NCBI RefSeq assembly: GCF_000091045.1
Contig: NC_006679.1
Span: 858,781-922,780, forward strand
Source of the DNA: Cryptococcus deneoformans JEC21
Lineage: Eukaryota; Basidiomycota; Tremellomycetes; Tremellales; Cryptococcaceae
Length of the DNA: 64,000 nucleotides
Reading direction: 5' to 3'
Shown here: positions 41,262 to 53,333 of the stretch, one piece after another
How positions within the stretch are numbered: position 1 is the first letter of the stretch
How the letters are laid out: the number at the start of each line of letters is the position of its first letter
The notes under the pieces: generated by a model
Told to the model about the DNA's origin: nothing
What the model saw: only the letters and a program-made list of their open reading frames with translations
Databases searched by the model: none
Made by a program: the position numbers and the translations under genes

Positions 41262-43576
41262 ATCACGGTGCGGGTAAATAAAATACGGCTTTCTACGAGT
41301 CAGTCGATTGAAATTGAGGGAGCTCGGGCTATCGCACTCACAGGTTAAAGGGAGATTAGAGCGGAGTGATAAGAGAATTGATGCGCTCTGAGAGTGGTAG
41401 TGTTTCAGTTGATGTTCCAAAGATCGATGAGACGATCGATTGTAACAGCTGTTATGAGATGGTCGCTGTTCCTAAGAAGAAGAAAAGAGGCAAAAAATGA
41501 GGAGTAAAGAGTCAAGAGATGGAAATAGGCCTATCCATATTGGAGCGTAATAAATTGCCGTGTCCTCTTCTTGGTGCTCGTCCCGTCCTGAGCCATCCCG
41601 GCCAAGTGCGAGCTTCCGCATGTCAGCCAACGAGAAAGCGCCCAAATGCAACTTTTGATTCCGTCCCTGGAACTTCACGCCCCAATCCATGCTTCTGATT
41701 GGCCAGAAGCCATTTGATAAAACAAAGATAAGGGCCCCTTGTGTCTCGGCTTCCGCGGGGCACCGGTTACGTAGGGCCCGCTTTCACCCGACCCCTCAGT
41801 AAATAAAGGACTACAAACCAAAAGCTTCTTCATGAATGCTTGGCTTCTACAAATGATCACGGAACGTTCAACCTCTTACAAGTCACAAGGCGCTCAGCCT
41901 CTGTAAAGATAGATGTTGGCCTGCTAAATCTTCATTTCTCAAAACATGCGCCAAAGGAATGCAAAATGCAAAGGACTTACCGGTCATCAATCATTAAAAG
42001 GCAAGATCAGAGTTCCGGACCTGAATGATCGGCTGGCAAATCTGGGCTCTCTGGTCCAATTTCAGCTGTTCCTCTCCTGCGCTATAATGAGACAGCCCAA
42101 TTTGCAACAATGGAATGCCTTATTTGTAGCCTCAGTTTACGAAAGTGAATTAGATTAATCTGGGTGCTTATTTATCAAGTGTCTGATGTAATTATCGGAA
42201 GTTCATTTCGTTCCTAGAAAGCCCCATTTTACTATCCTCTCGACGGACGGACTTCTCTACTCTTGCGTGCGCCCCCCACCACTAGTCCACACCACACACA
42301 AAAGAGACTTCTTCACGCAAATGCAACAACGAATAACGAGGCAAGGTCTGAAAGCCCGCATGCTTCTCCTCCTCTACCTTCCATCTATTCAGTCCCACAT
42401 CATGCAACCTCCTAAGTAACAATAGCTCTTGCATTTTCATTATCATCGCGCGCGCCAAAGGGGGAATGTGACGAGCGGGATGATCGGACTTATCAGATCC
42501 GGTCTCAAACTTCTCTTCTCAACTGTTAGTTCGTCGTTCATCGGTCCACCGACACCGAGGGATCCGAATAAAACTCGGTAAGTCGTAAACGGATGCTACT
42601 TTTCCTCCTTTTCTCTATTTTATCCTCTCTTACTCTGAAATGTGCCATAGAAGAGTTGCTTTGTATCCTTTCGCTAACTCTGATACCTCCTGATAGTGTT
42701 GTTGAACGATGACTGTACAATTACAACTCGTAAAGAACTTACACTCACATATGTTCATCATCACTTAGCTGAGTAGAAGACGACGCTATTCGGACGACTG
42801 AGTTAACCATCGTATTTAAAGTGCGAGAACTGGGTGCAGTTTTTTTTTTTCGCAATATGATTTATAAGAAGATGGAAATAGCACGAACCATATCCACGCG
42901 AAGTTTAAATTTAGTTCCAATGCCACAAATTGAAGGCATCATAAAAGGAATCCCATACAGATTTCGGGTGTAGAGAACAGATTTAGGAATCACGAAAGCA
43001 GCATGGTTTCTTAACACATGCCTCAATATGCCTAGTAAACGGTATTTGATTTTGAGAGATCATCGCACCAATCCTTACATTCATTCCAAGTGCTAATCAG
43101 ATATTATGGAGGGGCCTGAGTAGTAAATCCTTCCCAGATTAGATCATCAACCATTTTATCTCAGTGAGCATGCTGGGGCTAATCAGCAGGGAATACTAAC
43201 AACATCGTTTTCCTCAACGATCACACGTCGGTAACCATTAATATCAAAGTCTTAAAATAATGATTAAATATATGATATCAAGGCATGCTAAAAAAACACA
43301 CACACAGAGACTTATCCTCCTGGGGCAATAGCTGGGAAAAATTCGCAAATTAAAAGGTACATGAGTTGGAAAATGGACATGCAAGCCTTCCTATCACCAT
43401 CTATCCTTTTTACCATCCGCAGTATGCTAGAAAGAATTAGTCATAAGGAGAGCCTCAGCATTGTATCCTCCAAGAAGATATCAGTACTGGCGATTTCGTT
43501 CCCATTTACGCCACAATAAGAGTCCAAATAACAAAATGCTAAGTCCATGACAAGATAGCCGTATACCCAAATACAC
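41262..43576. other. Long intergenic region upstream of GLT1
   Basis: No host gene recognised. A 72-codon frame at 41472-41690 (-) could be an upstream exon or uORF of GLT1 but has no similarity I recognise. The rest to the VPS25 stop is AT-rich with short homopolymer runs and no clear RNA gene. Confidence 0.45.
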
Positions 43577-44550
43577 CTAGAGAAAACGTACACCTTCTCC
43601 AATTTCGTCTTTCCCTTCTATTATTTGTGCTCTACCGCGCTTTACTAAGGTCTCTAGTGCTTTTCGTAATATGGAAATAGGAAGTTCGTGGAACTCTAGA
43701 AATGGTGATGTGCCCGTTAGTCAATCGGGAAATAAAATGCAGAAAGTACGAGGCGATAAATAGACTTACCTGTCGTATGTGAAAGATCACCATCCGTGAT
43801 CTCGTAGAATGTCATGATACTAGAGTTGAGACCATTGTCCATTACCTGCACCACTAGTCAATCAGGACACAGAAGTGCCAGCTACGTTAATCCTTACCCA
43901 GTGGTATATTATATCTCCCCATTCCTCGGGTTTTCGCCAGTAAATCAGGTACTGTGAATCTTGCTTGGGTGGGTTGGCAGCTGCTTCACCTGGAACATGC
44001 GTCAATCGCGAACCCCTGTGTATAGGTTTAACAAGCAGTTCAGAGGATGCATACCATTCTTGACCATCTCACCCATCAAAGTTTTCAATGAAGGCGGTAA
44101 CAGCCTCCCTAGAAGATCGTCAGCAACCAGCGTGGTAGTACAAGCTTCAGTCGGCTAAACCATTCACGGTTGATTGTCCGATTTTCGAACACTTCCAGTA
44201 CATCCTTCCCTGTACTGTCCGTATTCATTTCGAACACCCTTTCATGCCTTGACCAGTCGAGTACCAGCCTCCTCCATAGTTGTAGCTGATGCGCCAATGT
44301 TTGAGGATTGGGTTGGAGTCTGTCATAAGAAGTTAACAATCCCTTCAAAGCAGGTTACCGGGTTCTAGGTGGCCTCGCACGCCGAATTTGGGACAAACCA
44401 CTCCGGAAAGAAAAAGACTTACGTGAAGAAAGGGGGAAAACTCCACATCGCCGGGTACTCAAACCCACTCGCACTCTTGTGTGAGCGTAAAGGTGTAGGC
44501 GCCATCTCTCGGCGGGGCTGGCTAGGAAATGTGACGGGTTGGGAGGCCAT
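43577..44550 (-). CDS. VPS25: ESCRT-II subunit Vps25
   Basis: Exons on - are 44423-44550, 44168-44319, 44055-44108, 43898-43989, 43770-43845 and 43577-43695, giving 206 residues, the family's usual size. Tandem winged-helix landmarks are present: FEYPAMWSFPPFFTLQPNPQ at the N-terminus, then LQLWRRLVLDWSRH, the end of the first helix bundle INRRLLPPSLKTLMGEMVKN, the central YLIYWRKPEEWGDIIYHWV, and a C-terminal half with MTFYEITDGD, EFHELPISILRKALETLVKRGRAQII and the final GEGVRFL. Two Vps25 copies bind Vps22/Vps36 and recruit Vps20 to sort ubiquitinated cargo into multivesicular bodies. ESCRT also feeds Rim101 pH signalling in fungi. Confidence 0.93.
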
Positions 44551-45001
44551 GGACGTTTGCGTTTGCTCTTGCAACTGCGACAGCTTGACGGGGTGAAGTT
44601 ATCTCTGATTGAATGCGTGGTAAAGGTTGAAGAAAAGGGACGCTGTGAAATGCAAAGCGTTGAATACTTGACGTGACGAAGAATGCAAGAACACGATTGC
44701 GGTCTTGAACTAAAGTGGAGGTGTTGAACTTCTTCCGTCGGCATCTTGTCTGTTAAATAATGGCGCATAGCGCGCCCCTCGCCCTTCTTTCATTATAGCA
44801 TCATGTACTCGTACATTTGAATTTCAAGCAAGACATAGCCAGCAACTATTCAAGCGGTATAGATCGATTATGCATTGCCCTTAGTACATAGAATGACAGA
44901 TAAAAAAAAGAGGATCTAAACCATATTCCGACTCGTATATCAACTTTCAACAAAGCAACTGCCTGTATAATCACTAGTCGCCTGTGCCAACTCCAACTCT
45001 A
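44551..45001. other. Intergenic between VPS25 and CIR1
   Basis: VPS25 promoter and CIR1 3' region. No gene or RNA feature seen. Confidence 0.5.
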
Positions 45002-48000
45002 TCAACTCCTAACGTCAAAACTCCACAATCCTCTCCCCAATCTGCTCCCAATCCCATTTTGCTGCTCTCTTCTAGGCAAAGGCACACCAGACATCACGGG
45101 TTCTCCGTCCCACTGACTACCTTCTCGCTTCCCGCCAGAAACTCCATTCGTACCGCCGTGAGACTTTTCACCTTGTTGAGGAGCGCTTCCGTTGGAAGAC
45201 GCCGCACTCTCACGAGACGCGGCAGCGGCTCGAGTAGCCGGGTTAGGGGATACCGCTGAAACTCTACGGCTCGCGAGAAGGATGTCACGGTTACGTTCAG
45301 CCTCCGACTTATCTCTAGGGCGCCCACGGACATCCTCATAAGATCCAGGTCTTTCCCTTTCCCTTTCCCTCTCACGTTTCTCCCTCTCAGCTCGGTCCAT
45401 TTCCCTTTCCTGCTCAAGCCTCTGAATTTCCTTCTGTCTCTGTCTTTCTCTCTCCTCAAACTCCCAATCGTCGCTCATCTTGTGGACTGCACCAGGTGGG
45501 GGGACGGGGCTGGCATTGGAAGACAAAGATGGCCTGTCGCCAGGTCCAGCTACAGAAGGACCAGAGCTCATCTCAACAGTCAAAGCCATTTTGTTCTCCA
45601 CCATGTGCAGCATCTTGTCCGTCTTAGCCATCATGGCTTCGAGCCATCGCTTGCCTTCCTTGAGCTGCTCTCGGTGTTCCTGCAACTCCCTGCGGCTCAT
45701 AGAGTAGTGACCATAGCCAGCCATTGCAGCATTGACACTGGCCGGCGCCGAGCCGGCAGATGCGGCGGCGGACGGTGAGGGATAAAATCGTTCCCGGGGA
45801 TCAGGAGCAGGCGCGGGTGATGCACGTCGTGGGGGAGAAAGGACATTGGGCTTGGAGGTGGCGCCACCAACAGAAGGAGAAAGGTCGCGACGCATGTGAA
45901 GGTTGGAATATCGCGAAGCGTTGAAAGAGTAAGGGGAGCTACCGGCAAGTGGGTCGCGAGTGGTAGGACCGTATACAGAGTAACGGTTAGGTGCACCCTG
46001 TTGGGTAGTGGCAGGATAAGGAGATGCTGAGCTCGTGGGGGGCTGGCCTAGACGAGAGCTTGGAAGGTGGGAATTGGAGGGCTGAACAGAGCGAGGGTCG
46101 GTGCTGATAAGAGGAGAATGAGAAAATGTCCTGTCCTTGGACCTATTTCGGTCACGGTCCATACTGTGAAGGCCAAGGCTCATAGAAGCACGAGGATCGC
46201 GAATGTCACGTGACTCTTCCTCATTCTTTCTCTTAATACCTCGGGGCTCGCTATCAGCCATGTCGACGTCAATGGATGTACGCCTAGATTGAGAAGCAGG
46301 CACAGATCCAGCACCGGAGGACTTTTCGGCTCGTTTTTCGGGAGAAGGTCCGCCATTAGCAGCGGGCGCCATCGTGAGAAGTGCTTCTGCAGCAAGCTGA
46401 TGAGCGATTTGTTCAGGCGTCGCACCAGGAAGGGAAGCGCGTCGATGAGAAGTGTCGACAGTAGGCGAAGGTTCGGGAGGAACAGATGTGTGGCGATAAT
46501 GGCGATAGTTGAATTGAATGGCACGCAATCGGCGGTCAGTCGAAAGTTTGGAATTGGGAGAAGAAAGACATCTCGTCAGCTCTGTAACTTTTTGAGACGC
46601 TGAAACCGAATGGGATTTGGGTATGAAGTGAGGTGGTAAAGGAATGCTGTCAAACATTGTAACAGATCATTACGTGTAGAAGGGGAGGATATGAGATCGA
46701 GGTCATGGACGAAGATAGGTTTATGCTCTTCTCATCCATAACTTTCGAACGAGATAAGGACAAAGGACGGTAAAATATGAAAGGAGCATAGAAGAGGATA
46801 AAAAGGTGAAACAATGGGAGACATGGCCAACCAGCAGGAGAATGAAAACAAAGGAAGGTAGATGGTGACTTGACTCGACGGATCATTATAATCACAGTCA
46901 CCACCACATGATATCAATTGCACATCTTATCAGATGAGAAGGCCATGAAACTTTTTCGCAAATGGAAGGATGGTAGGCGATCATATGAAAAGAGGGGGAA
47001 AAGCAAGGGAAATCTATGAAGGAAACATGACTCACCCCTTCGCGTTCCCTGGCTTCTCTGTCTTTCTCTTCCTTCTCACGGTCTCGGCCTTCTCGGCCCT
47101 CTTGCCACCAAGGCTTCTTCCTTTCGGGAAGATTCAAAGACGAGGTGGAGGCGGAGCTAGGCAAATTCATACCAGCAGGGGTAGAAGGCTTACCGTACCT
47201 ACCGGCAAGACCATATGCCTCTGGACCTAGAGAATGGTTGATTCGGTGTTCCGAGTGAGGTTGAGAAGCACGGTGACCAAAAGGAGGAGAGGTACGGTGA
47301 GCCTTGTCATCAAGAGGCGGTGCCACGTGAGGAGGCGGAGCGGTGACCGTCGGAACGGAAACGGGCGTACTAGCAGGTGAAGGGAGCTCGGCATTTGTGC
47401 CACGACCGCCAGTAGAAGTACTACCAACAGCAGGAACACGCTTGCGTCGTTTAATAACAGTCTTTTTCATAGCTACGGGTCGAGGAACACCATGAAGCTT
47501 GTGATAAAGACCTGTTAATGACATTAGCTACGTGCTCGCATTTTTTTTTTTCCTTTTTACTTACCGCATGCGTTGCATTGAGGTCGACCCTCTTCATCCC
47601 TTCGCCACAAAGGAGTGGTACTTGTCCCACAATTCCTGCAGCTCATTCCAACGGGAGTAGCAGCAAGCCCCGATCCATTACCACCAGGAGCGGCAGGAGT
47701 TTCGACGTCGCTATCCGGTGAGAACCTTGTTGGAGTTCCCTTCTCGGAAGTCGGATGCATCAACGGCTGAGTGGTTACGGGAGAAGGGTGAGCCTGTCGT
47801 TGATCAGGGCTCTGACGAGGTAAAGCCCTTGGAGCCAAACCGTTACCCATACTGTTCTCCATGAAACGGTCGAAGCCGTAAGGACGATGCTCGCGATCAT
47901 AAATGTTTCGAACGGGACGTTCAATACCTTCAGACACATTGGGAGGATGTGAAGCTGCGTGGGAATTACTGGCGGAGACCAATCCAGAAGCGATCGAGTT

Positions 48001-48643
48001 ATTGTAGGTTGGGCAACCTTCGCAGCCAGCCTTGCCACCAGCACCATTGCATCTCCCGTCACCAGGACAAGTTCCAGCAGAAGGATGAGCTGACGCCGTG
48101 ACAGCAGTGGAAGGAGGCGGAGAAGGCAATGGAGATGCGTTGGCAGGGGCGAGGGCTAATCGCTTTCAGCATGGGTGGGACCAAGTGTGCGAATGACTTA
48201 CGTTTTCTCTTTTTCGCGGATGGCTGACCATCACTACCTTGCTCTTCTTTCTTGTTTTGATGTCTTCTTCTGGCTGCAGCCCTTCTGATCAATTCTTTCT
48301 GATCCAGCTCTTCTTCAGAATCAACATGTCCTTGCTGTTGAACTGGCTCCCCATAATCAGACTCCAACTCATCTCTCTCAACATTTGGCGTTTCCATTTC
48401 GGCCGCTTCGACCTCCTTATCCGATGTATCAAGTGATTCTCGACGAGGAGGGGGTGAGTCTTCGGCAGCATCTTCGTCGACGCCTCCTCGCTCATTAGAA
48501 TTGTCGAACCCTACTCTCCACCCGGGACCAAATCGGTTTTCGAATCGACTGCCAATTGAAGGTTCATGCTCGTTGTCCTGAGGCGCGGAGGTATGCGTTT
48601 CGGGCATTGTCACCTGAGTGGCAACGTCAGCGAATCGTGCCAT
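45002..48643 (-). CDS. CIR1: GATA-type iron regulator Cir1
   Basis: Exons on - are 48202-48643, 47565-48155, 47036-47511 and a last exon ending at 45002, starting at or a little below 46650. The product is roughly 1,050 residues. A Cys-rich iron-sensing motif Cys-x5-Cys-x8-Cys-x2-Cys lies at residues 177-195 (CPGDGRC...CEGC). A single GATA zinc finger, Cys-x2-Cys-x17-Cys-x2-Cys, starts at residue 320 ([20 protein letters not shown]...) and is followed by the basic tail VIKRRKR. A basic nuclear-type stretch KKRKR precedes the first intron. The C-terminal half has a predicted coiled coil ([32 protein letters not shown]) shared with SRE/URBS1 repressors, then a Glu/Arg-rich segment. In Cryptococcus, Cir1 controls iron uptake, capsule and melanin genes. 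The splice joining exon 3 (phase 0) to the last exon could not be fixed. Confidence 0.92.
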
Positions 48644-51169
48644 GGTATACCAATCACGCTTAAAGGATGGGCAATGTTTTAAACAAAAATAAAAGGGGTG
48701 GATGGATGATAGGTGACAAAAGAATATAAGATAAAATCTACAACTCTGCCCCGCCAGCGGGCGAGAGCGGTGCCCACAGCACAACTTAGCAGCCACAAGA
48801 TAAAAAATGAAAGGATCCCTATGCGAGGGAAAACATTGCCAAAAAAAAATTGAGTAGTACTCACTGGTACTATAAAACGTTTAGGTGGCTTTCACGATGT
48901 CGATGGTGTTGCAAAAGAATGTACAGAGCGGGGTGGGATCTGTTGGGGAAGTGTTATCAGTGGGTGTGGAGACGGCGGCGACCTCGATCGAGACAATTTT
49001 CGAGAGCGGACAGGACTTGAAACAACGTGGCCGTGGCTGTCGAGTTGGATGGATAGGAAATACTATGTAAATAATGTATGTATAGATGATTTAGATGGAT
49101 ATGGGAAGATAAAAAGGATAGATAAAAAGAGGAGATTGCTGGAAGGACGAAGGCGATGGTTTTCTGATTAGATCATCGACTTACCGAATGGAGTAATTTT
49201 GCAGTTTCGACCGCTGTTGGCTCCCCTTTGCGCAACAAGATCCCTCGTTTACGTGGCCAAATAGACTCGCCGGCCGATAATGGGGTTAAGCAGTTTATTC
49301 TTGATGGTGCTTCCAAGTGGATCTATTAAAATTGGCGTTAAAATGCAGTTCTGGGATTAAGGTCGTGGACAGATAAGAAGTAAAGACTCAGAGGATGAAG
49401 AAATGATGAAAAGGAGGAAACAGAAAGGGAGATAACAATTCGGGACGATCGACAGAACTGCGCTGATTACGACGATTTAATTGTTGGCGACAAAGGGGAG
49501 GTGATGGAGAAAGAACGACATGTTACTTTGTTTACTCTGATGCGCTACTTCGCTATGAATGCATGGAGGTCAAAAGGTCATTTGTTGGCTGACATTGATA
49601 CAGTATGCCATCAGCCACACAACACGCATAGCCAGTCAGAGTGCGTGCTTCATCTATACATTACGTATATACCTTTTATTGACCGTCCCAGACGGATGTG
49701 CGTCGTGTGGTGTGGGAGTACCATGAATGATCGTGTATCTTCCCTGCCGTTGGTCACGTCCACCAGAAAGCCAGCAAGGGTGGCAAAGAGCAGATGACTG
49801 TTTCTCCTCCTCGGCTCAAGCAAGCATGCAATACATTGCAGTTTTTTTTTTTTTCCTTTTCTTTTTTTTCCTTAATGGATAATAAGAAGTCAATTATAGC
49901 TCGCGATGTTTCTCGCTGACGTTGAGCGCTGCGCTCTCGCCGATTTTACCCATCTCCTCCGTGCGTTGCACTGTTGCGCCCGGAGCCAGCAGGAAGACAG
50001 ACTCGACAAAAAAGTTTCCACGGAACATCTGACATGTTACTTCGGAATCACACGGCATGTCATCTTTTAGTTGTTGAAAGACCATTCCCGCCGCCGCATT
50101 TTGTCGACGAAACGATTTCAATCCATTCGATCATGTGATTGGATAAGATGGGATAAGGCGGCAGTCAAAAGATGGAGATCGATATCACTTCCCAAGCTTC
50201 AAAAAGCGGGATTCTCCGGGTGCACCCCAACAACGCCCAGCCTCTCGCTCATCTCGCCCTCGTTCGCACAGCCGCTGATGACAACCAATGATCTCATGCT
50301 GCAATAAATTATGCAGTTCATCAATTAATCTGTCCCCGGTTAATATATTTGTCTACCGCCCACCATATTTCTCGTTAGACACCGTCCTGTCAGATTTTTT
50401 GGACCCTCTGGCTTCCAGCACGGTTTTTGTTGGGCCTTTATAAGGAGCGTTTTTCAATCCCCATTCTTATTCTCTATAGTTTGGCTCAACTGACTCTCCC
50501 ATGTGAACCAGCAGCACCAAGCGAACTCAAATAGAGGCCCTTCAAAAAAGGGTCGCGGTTAAAAAGGACTGGCTCGCACCACTGCGCTTCTAATCTTACG
50601 TTTTATGGTGATGCGCATCCGTCCATTACAGTCGGTCAGGGACTGTCCCTGAGATACATTTGAGATAAAAATCTTCTTGTCTTTTCCCTTTCGGCAATGC
50701 TCGACGACTCGGCGCTTGCTTCTCGAAAACCTCCGTCACAATTTGCCATCATCTTCAGATCATCAGAGGTAGGGAGCGAGGTCGAGCTTTCCTAACTGCC
50801 AAAGAACTACATGCGAGAATGAGGTTTATAGCAGTAACAGAGCCAAAAACTTCTCTAAGATGCATTGGGACATGAAGAATACCGCACTATTTCTAAGAGA
50901 AAAAAGGGGTATCCCTCACCCAGCACCGAGAACGACACCGAAAATTTCGCGTTTTACGGCTCGGGAAGATGCGCGAGTTCGTGGTTGCCGGATTGGGGCG
51001 AGAGATTTGATATGATTAGCTAAAGTGCCACATGCCCTGGTCGCTATCGCGAATCAACAGGAATCAGGATAAACTGATCCGCAATCGCCGATGGCGACAA
51101 TGTGGCGCGGCAAATAAGCCTATGAATGGTTATTTGTTTTTATATGAATTTGGAGTGCGACTAATATCA

Positions 51170-51172
<3 letters not shown>
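48644..51172. other. Long CIR1 upstream region
   Basis: About 2.5 kb with no recognised gene apart from a doubtful small frame at 49894-50085 (-). Poly-T/C runs occur near 49839-49872. It probably includes the CIR1 promoter and leader; upstream introns cannot be excluded. Confidence 0.45.
49894..50085 (-). CDS. Possible small ORF, unknown function
   Basis: A 63-codon frame (MVFQQLKDDMPCDSEV...) on - ends KHREL. Its amino-acid mix looks protein-like, but there is no domain, no clear upstream exon and no conserved neighbour. It could be the last exon of an undetected spliced gene, or chance. Confidence 0.25.
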   Translation of the reverse strand: MVFQQLKDDMPCDSEVTCQMFRGNFFVESVFLLAPGATVQRTEEMGKIGESAALNVSEKHREL

Positions 51173-51209
<37 letters not shown>

Positions 51210-51219
51210 AGTGGATAAT

Positions 51220-51254
<35 letters not shown>
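51173..51254 (+). tRNA. tRNA-His (GTG) with a 10-nt intron
   Basis: Acceptor stem GTCCCTA/TAGGGAC, then TA, D arm GTC-TAGTGGTTAT-GAC, anticodon stem TAACA/TGTTG with loop TTGTGG+C carrying anticodon GTG. Ten extra bases lie after position 37 (AGTGGATAAT). T arm is GCCTG-TTCGATT-CAGGC and the discriminator is A. Internal box B (GTTCGATTC, 51234-51242) is clear. No -1 G is encoded beyond the acceptor, as expected if Thg1 adds it. Confidence 0.93.
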
Positions 51255-51255
<1 letters not shown>

Positions 51256-51261
51256 TTTTTT
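51255..51261 (+). terminator. RNA polymerase III terminator
   Basis: Seven T residues directly follow the tRNA-His discriminator base. Confidence 0.85.
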
Positions 51262-53333
51262 GGTATTTTTGTCCTTCTTGGTTACCTTCCTGATCTTTCT
51301 TATGTTTTGACGCTCTTCTCCAATCGGCATTCTTCACTGACTTCATTTCATATAGCGCTCAAAAATTGTAATTCTTCTTTTTCTGATATTCTATCAAACC
51401 TGTCATGCTATTATTGCTTAGAACCTGCAAAAAGCTCAAAACCTGGTTGTTTTTGTTAATAAACTGTAAACATTTACGTCTCTTCTTGTTAATGGTGGGA
51501 ATTACACTACTGATGATTAAGACTGAACCACATCATAATTGCCGCTATTAATGATTTCAAAAGACTGGAAATGGAAAAGTAGAGGAATAATTGCTGTGCA
51601 AAATACACAACCTAATTGCGTGGTATATCGCTCGATAACTGCGGTGCTGACTATTGTTGCTGTCACTATCTACTGTCTTTTATGTACTCAACTGCTGGTT
51701 TTAGTCACGTTAGTTACTTGCTTGTTTCTGGCCGGTTAACCAACTTCGTCGACCTTTCTTTATGGGGGGCCAAGGGTTGATCAAGTTCTGTCTTTTTCTT
51801 TTTCCCTTCGCTTAGCGCCATCTACTTCCTACCTATTCCCTGGTCTTCCGTTGTGCGCTTTAATTAGTCGACATACATATAAACACAGCGGGCGTCGGGA
51901 ATCTGCAATATGCGTTACTTATTTTAGGCGCTCATCACAGCGCTCAGCAGCGCTCTATTATCGGAAATACTGACAGCTGAGGATAGTCGCTGAGTTTCGA
52001 CGAGCGCTCATCATTCAACTGGCGAAAGATGCGAAACATGTGGGAGAACATACGTTGTCGTTCCAAGGCTTCCGAATTGCATGAAGATCGCTGGCCAATC
52101 AGACGGTGTGCTTTTTCTAATCAGAAGATAATCCGCCGCAAAGCCAATTACGCGCAGATTTGAAGTTCCAGATTCATAAATATTCATAAAACAACTCGGA
52201 TCTCATTTTGACGACCTCCACTGTCTCCACGTTTCTCGTCACTTCACGAGCACCCTTTAGCTCCATCCATAAGCCGCTCTGTTGTGCGATTCGGGAGTTC
52301 AGCGCTACTAGAGATCTTTAACTTGAGCGATTTCTTCGGTTTTTCGGATTTAATTCTCTCTCTTTGCCCATTTGCCAATTGTATATCGCATAGCATACGA
52401 TGCTTCAAGCGAAAAAAAAGGAAGAAAAAGACAAGGCTGGACAAAAAACAGTCAAGAAGAAAATCGAGTAATTTGGCCATCTGACATTGGTCATCAGAAA
52501 ACAGATACCATACTTCATGCTCCGCTTCATGCTTCAATCGGTACCGCAGATAAACGTTCAAAGAAAATGAAGAAGAGTGAACAGCAGCACAGCACTAAAA
52601 GCCTGAGGAGAAGAGAGCCGCAAATCGAACGCAACGTACAGAAATAGACTATTATGATGGCCGCCGTTCTCGGCCGAAGCCGCCCTATCGCTGTTATACC
52701 GCTAATCGTTCCGTATCTCCTATCGGCGCTCACGCTTTCTTATCAACTTGGATTTGTGGCACTTTTTCGCCCAACAACACCTTATCACCGATTCTTATCT
52801 GCTCGCTACCACAACGAATTTCCATTGCCGCATAACTGAATACAGCTCGAAGCATCGAACATTTCTTCGTATATTGTATATATCGGCCGCCGAACCTTTC
52901 GATTTCTACTCTCAGTTCGGCCGATGAGAGAAATACCATTAGGCGACAAAAGATGGGAAAGTATTGCCATCGGCGTGGTAGCGGTACAATACGAGTACAT
53001 CGCATTACTGCATTTACGTTTTTCACTATTGTTTTTCTCTAAATAAAATTTGAGGCCGTTAATTGAATGAGAACGTGATGTAAAAACGAAATCTGCTAGT
53101 GAAAGGTCTTCGTCACTCTTCCCAACCATTCATTATTTTTTGTGGGTGGGACTCTTTCCATTATATCGCTATACAAGTACTACTGCATATCCTCACATGT
53201 TCGCACGCTGAGCAGATAAACATTCATTTGTCCATATGTAGTTATTTTACACAGGTGATAGGTATCAGCAAGCTACGAGTAGATATTAAATAAAACAACA
53301 CCCGACAAGCTTTTCACATCCTTCAATTTGAAC
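51262..53333. other. Gene-poor region right of tRNA-His
   Basis: Short frames only; none has a domain, signal peptide or convincing splice neighbours. I see no further tRNA or snRNA, though a non-coding transcript cannot be ruled out by eye. Confidence 0.4.

Noticed and set aside
52244..52733. Several 60-105-codon frames on both strands
   Set aside because: Mutually overlapping, low-information sequences in a Lys/Ser-rich AT stretch, with no conserved domain or plausible exon chain.
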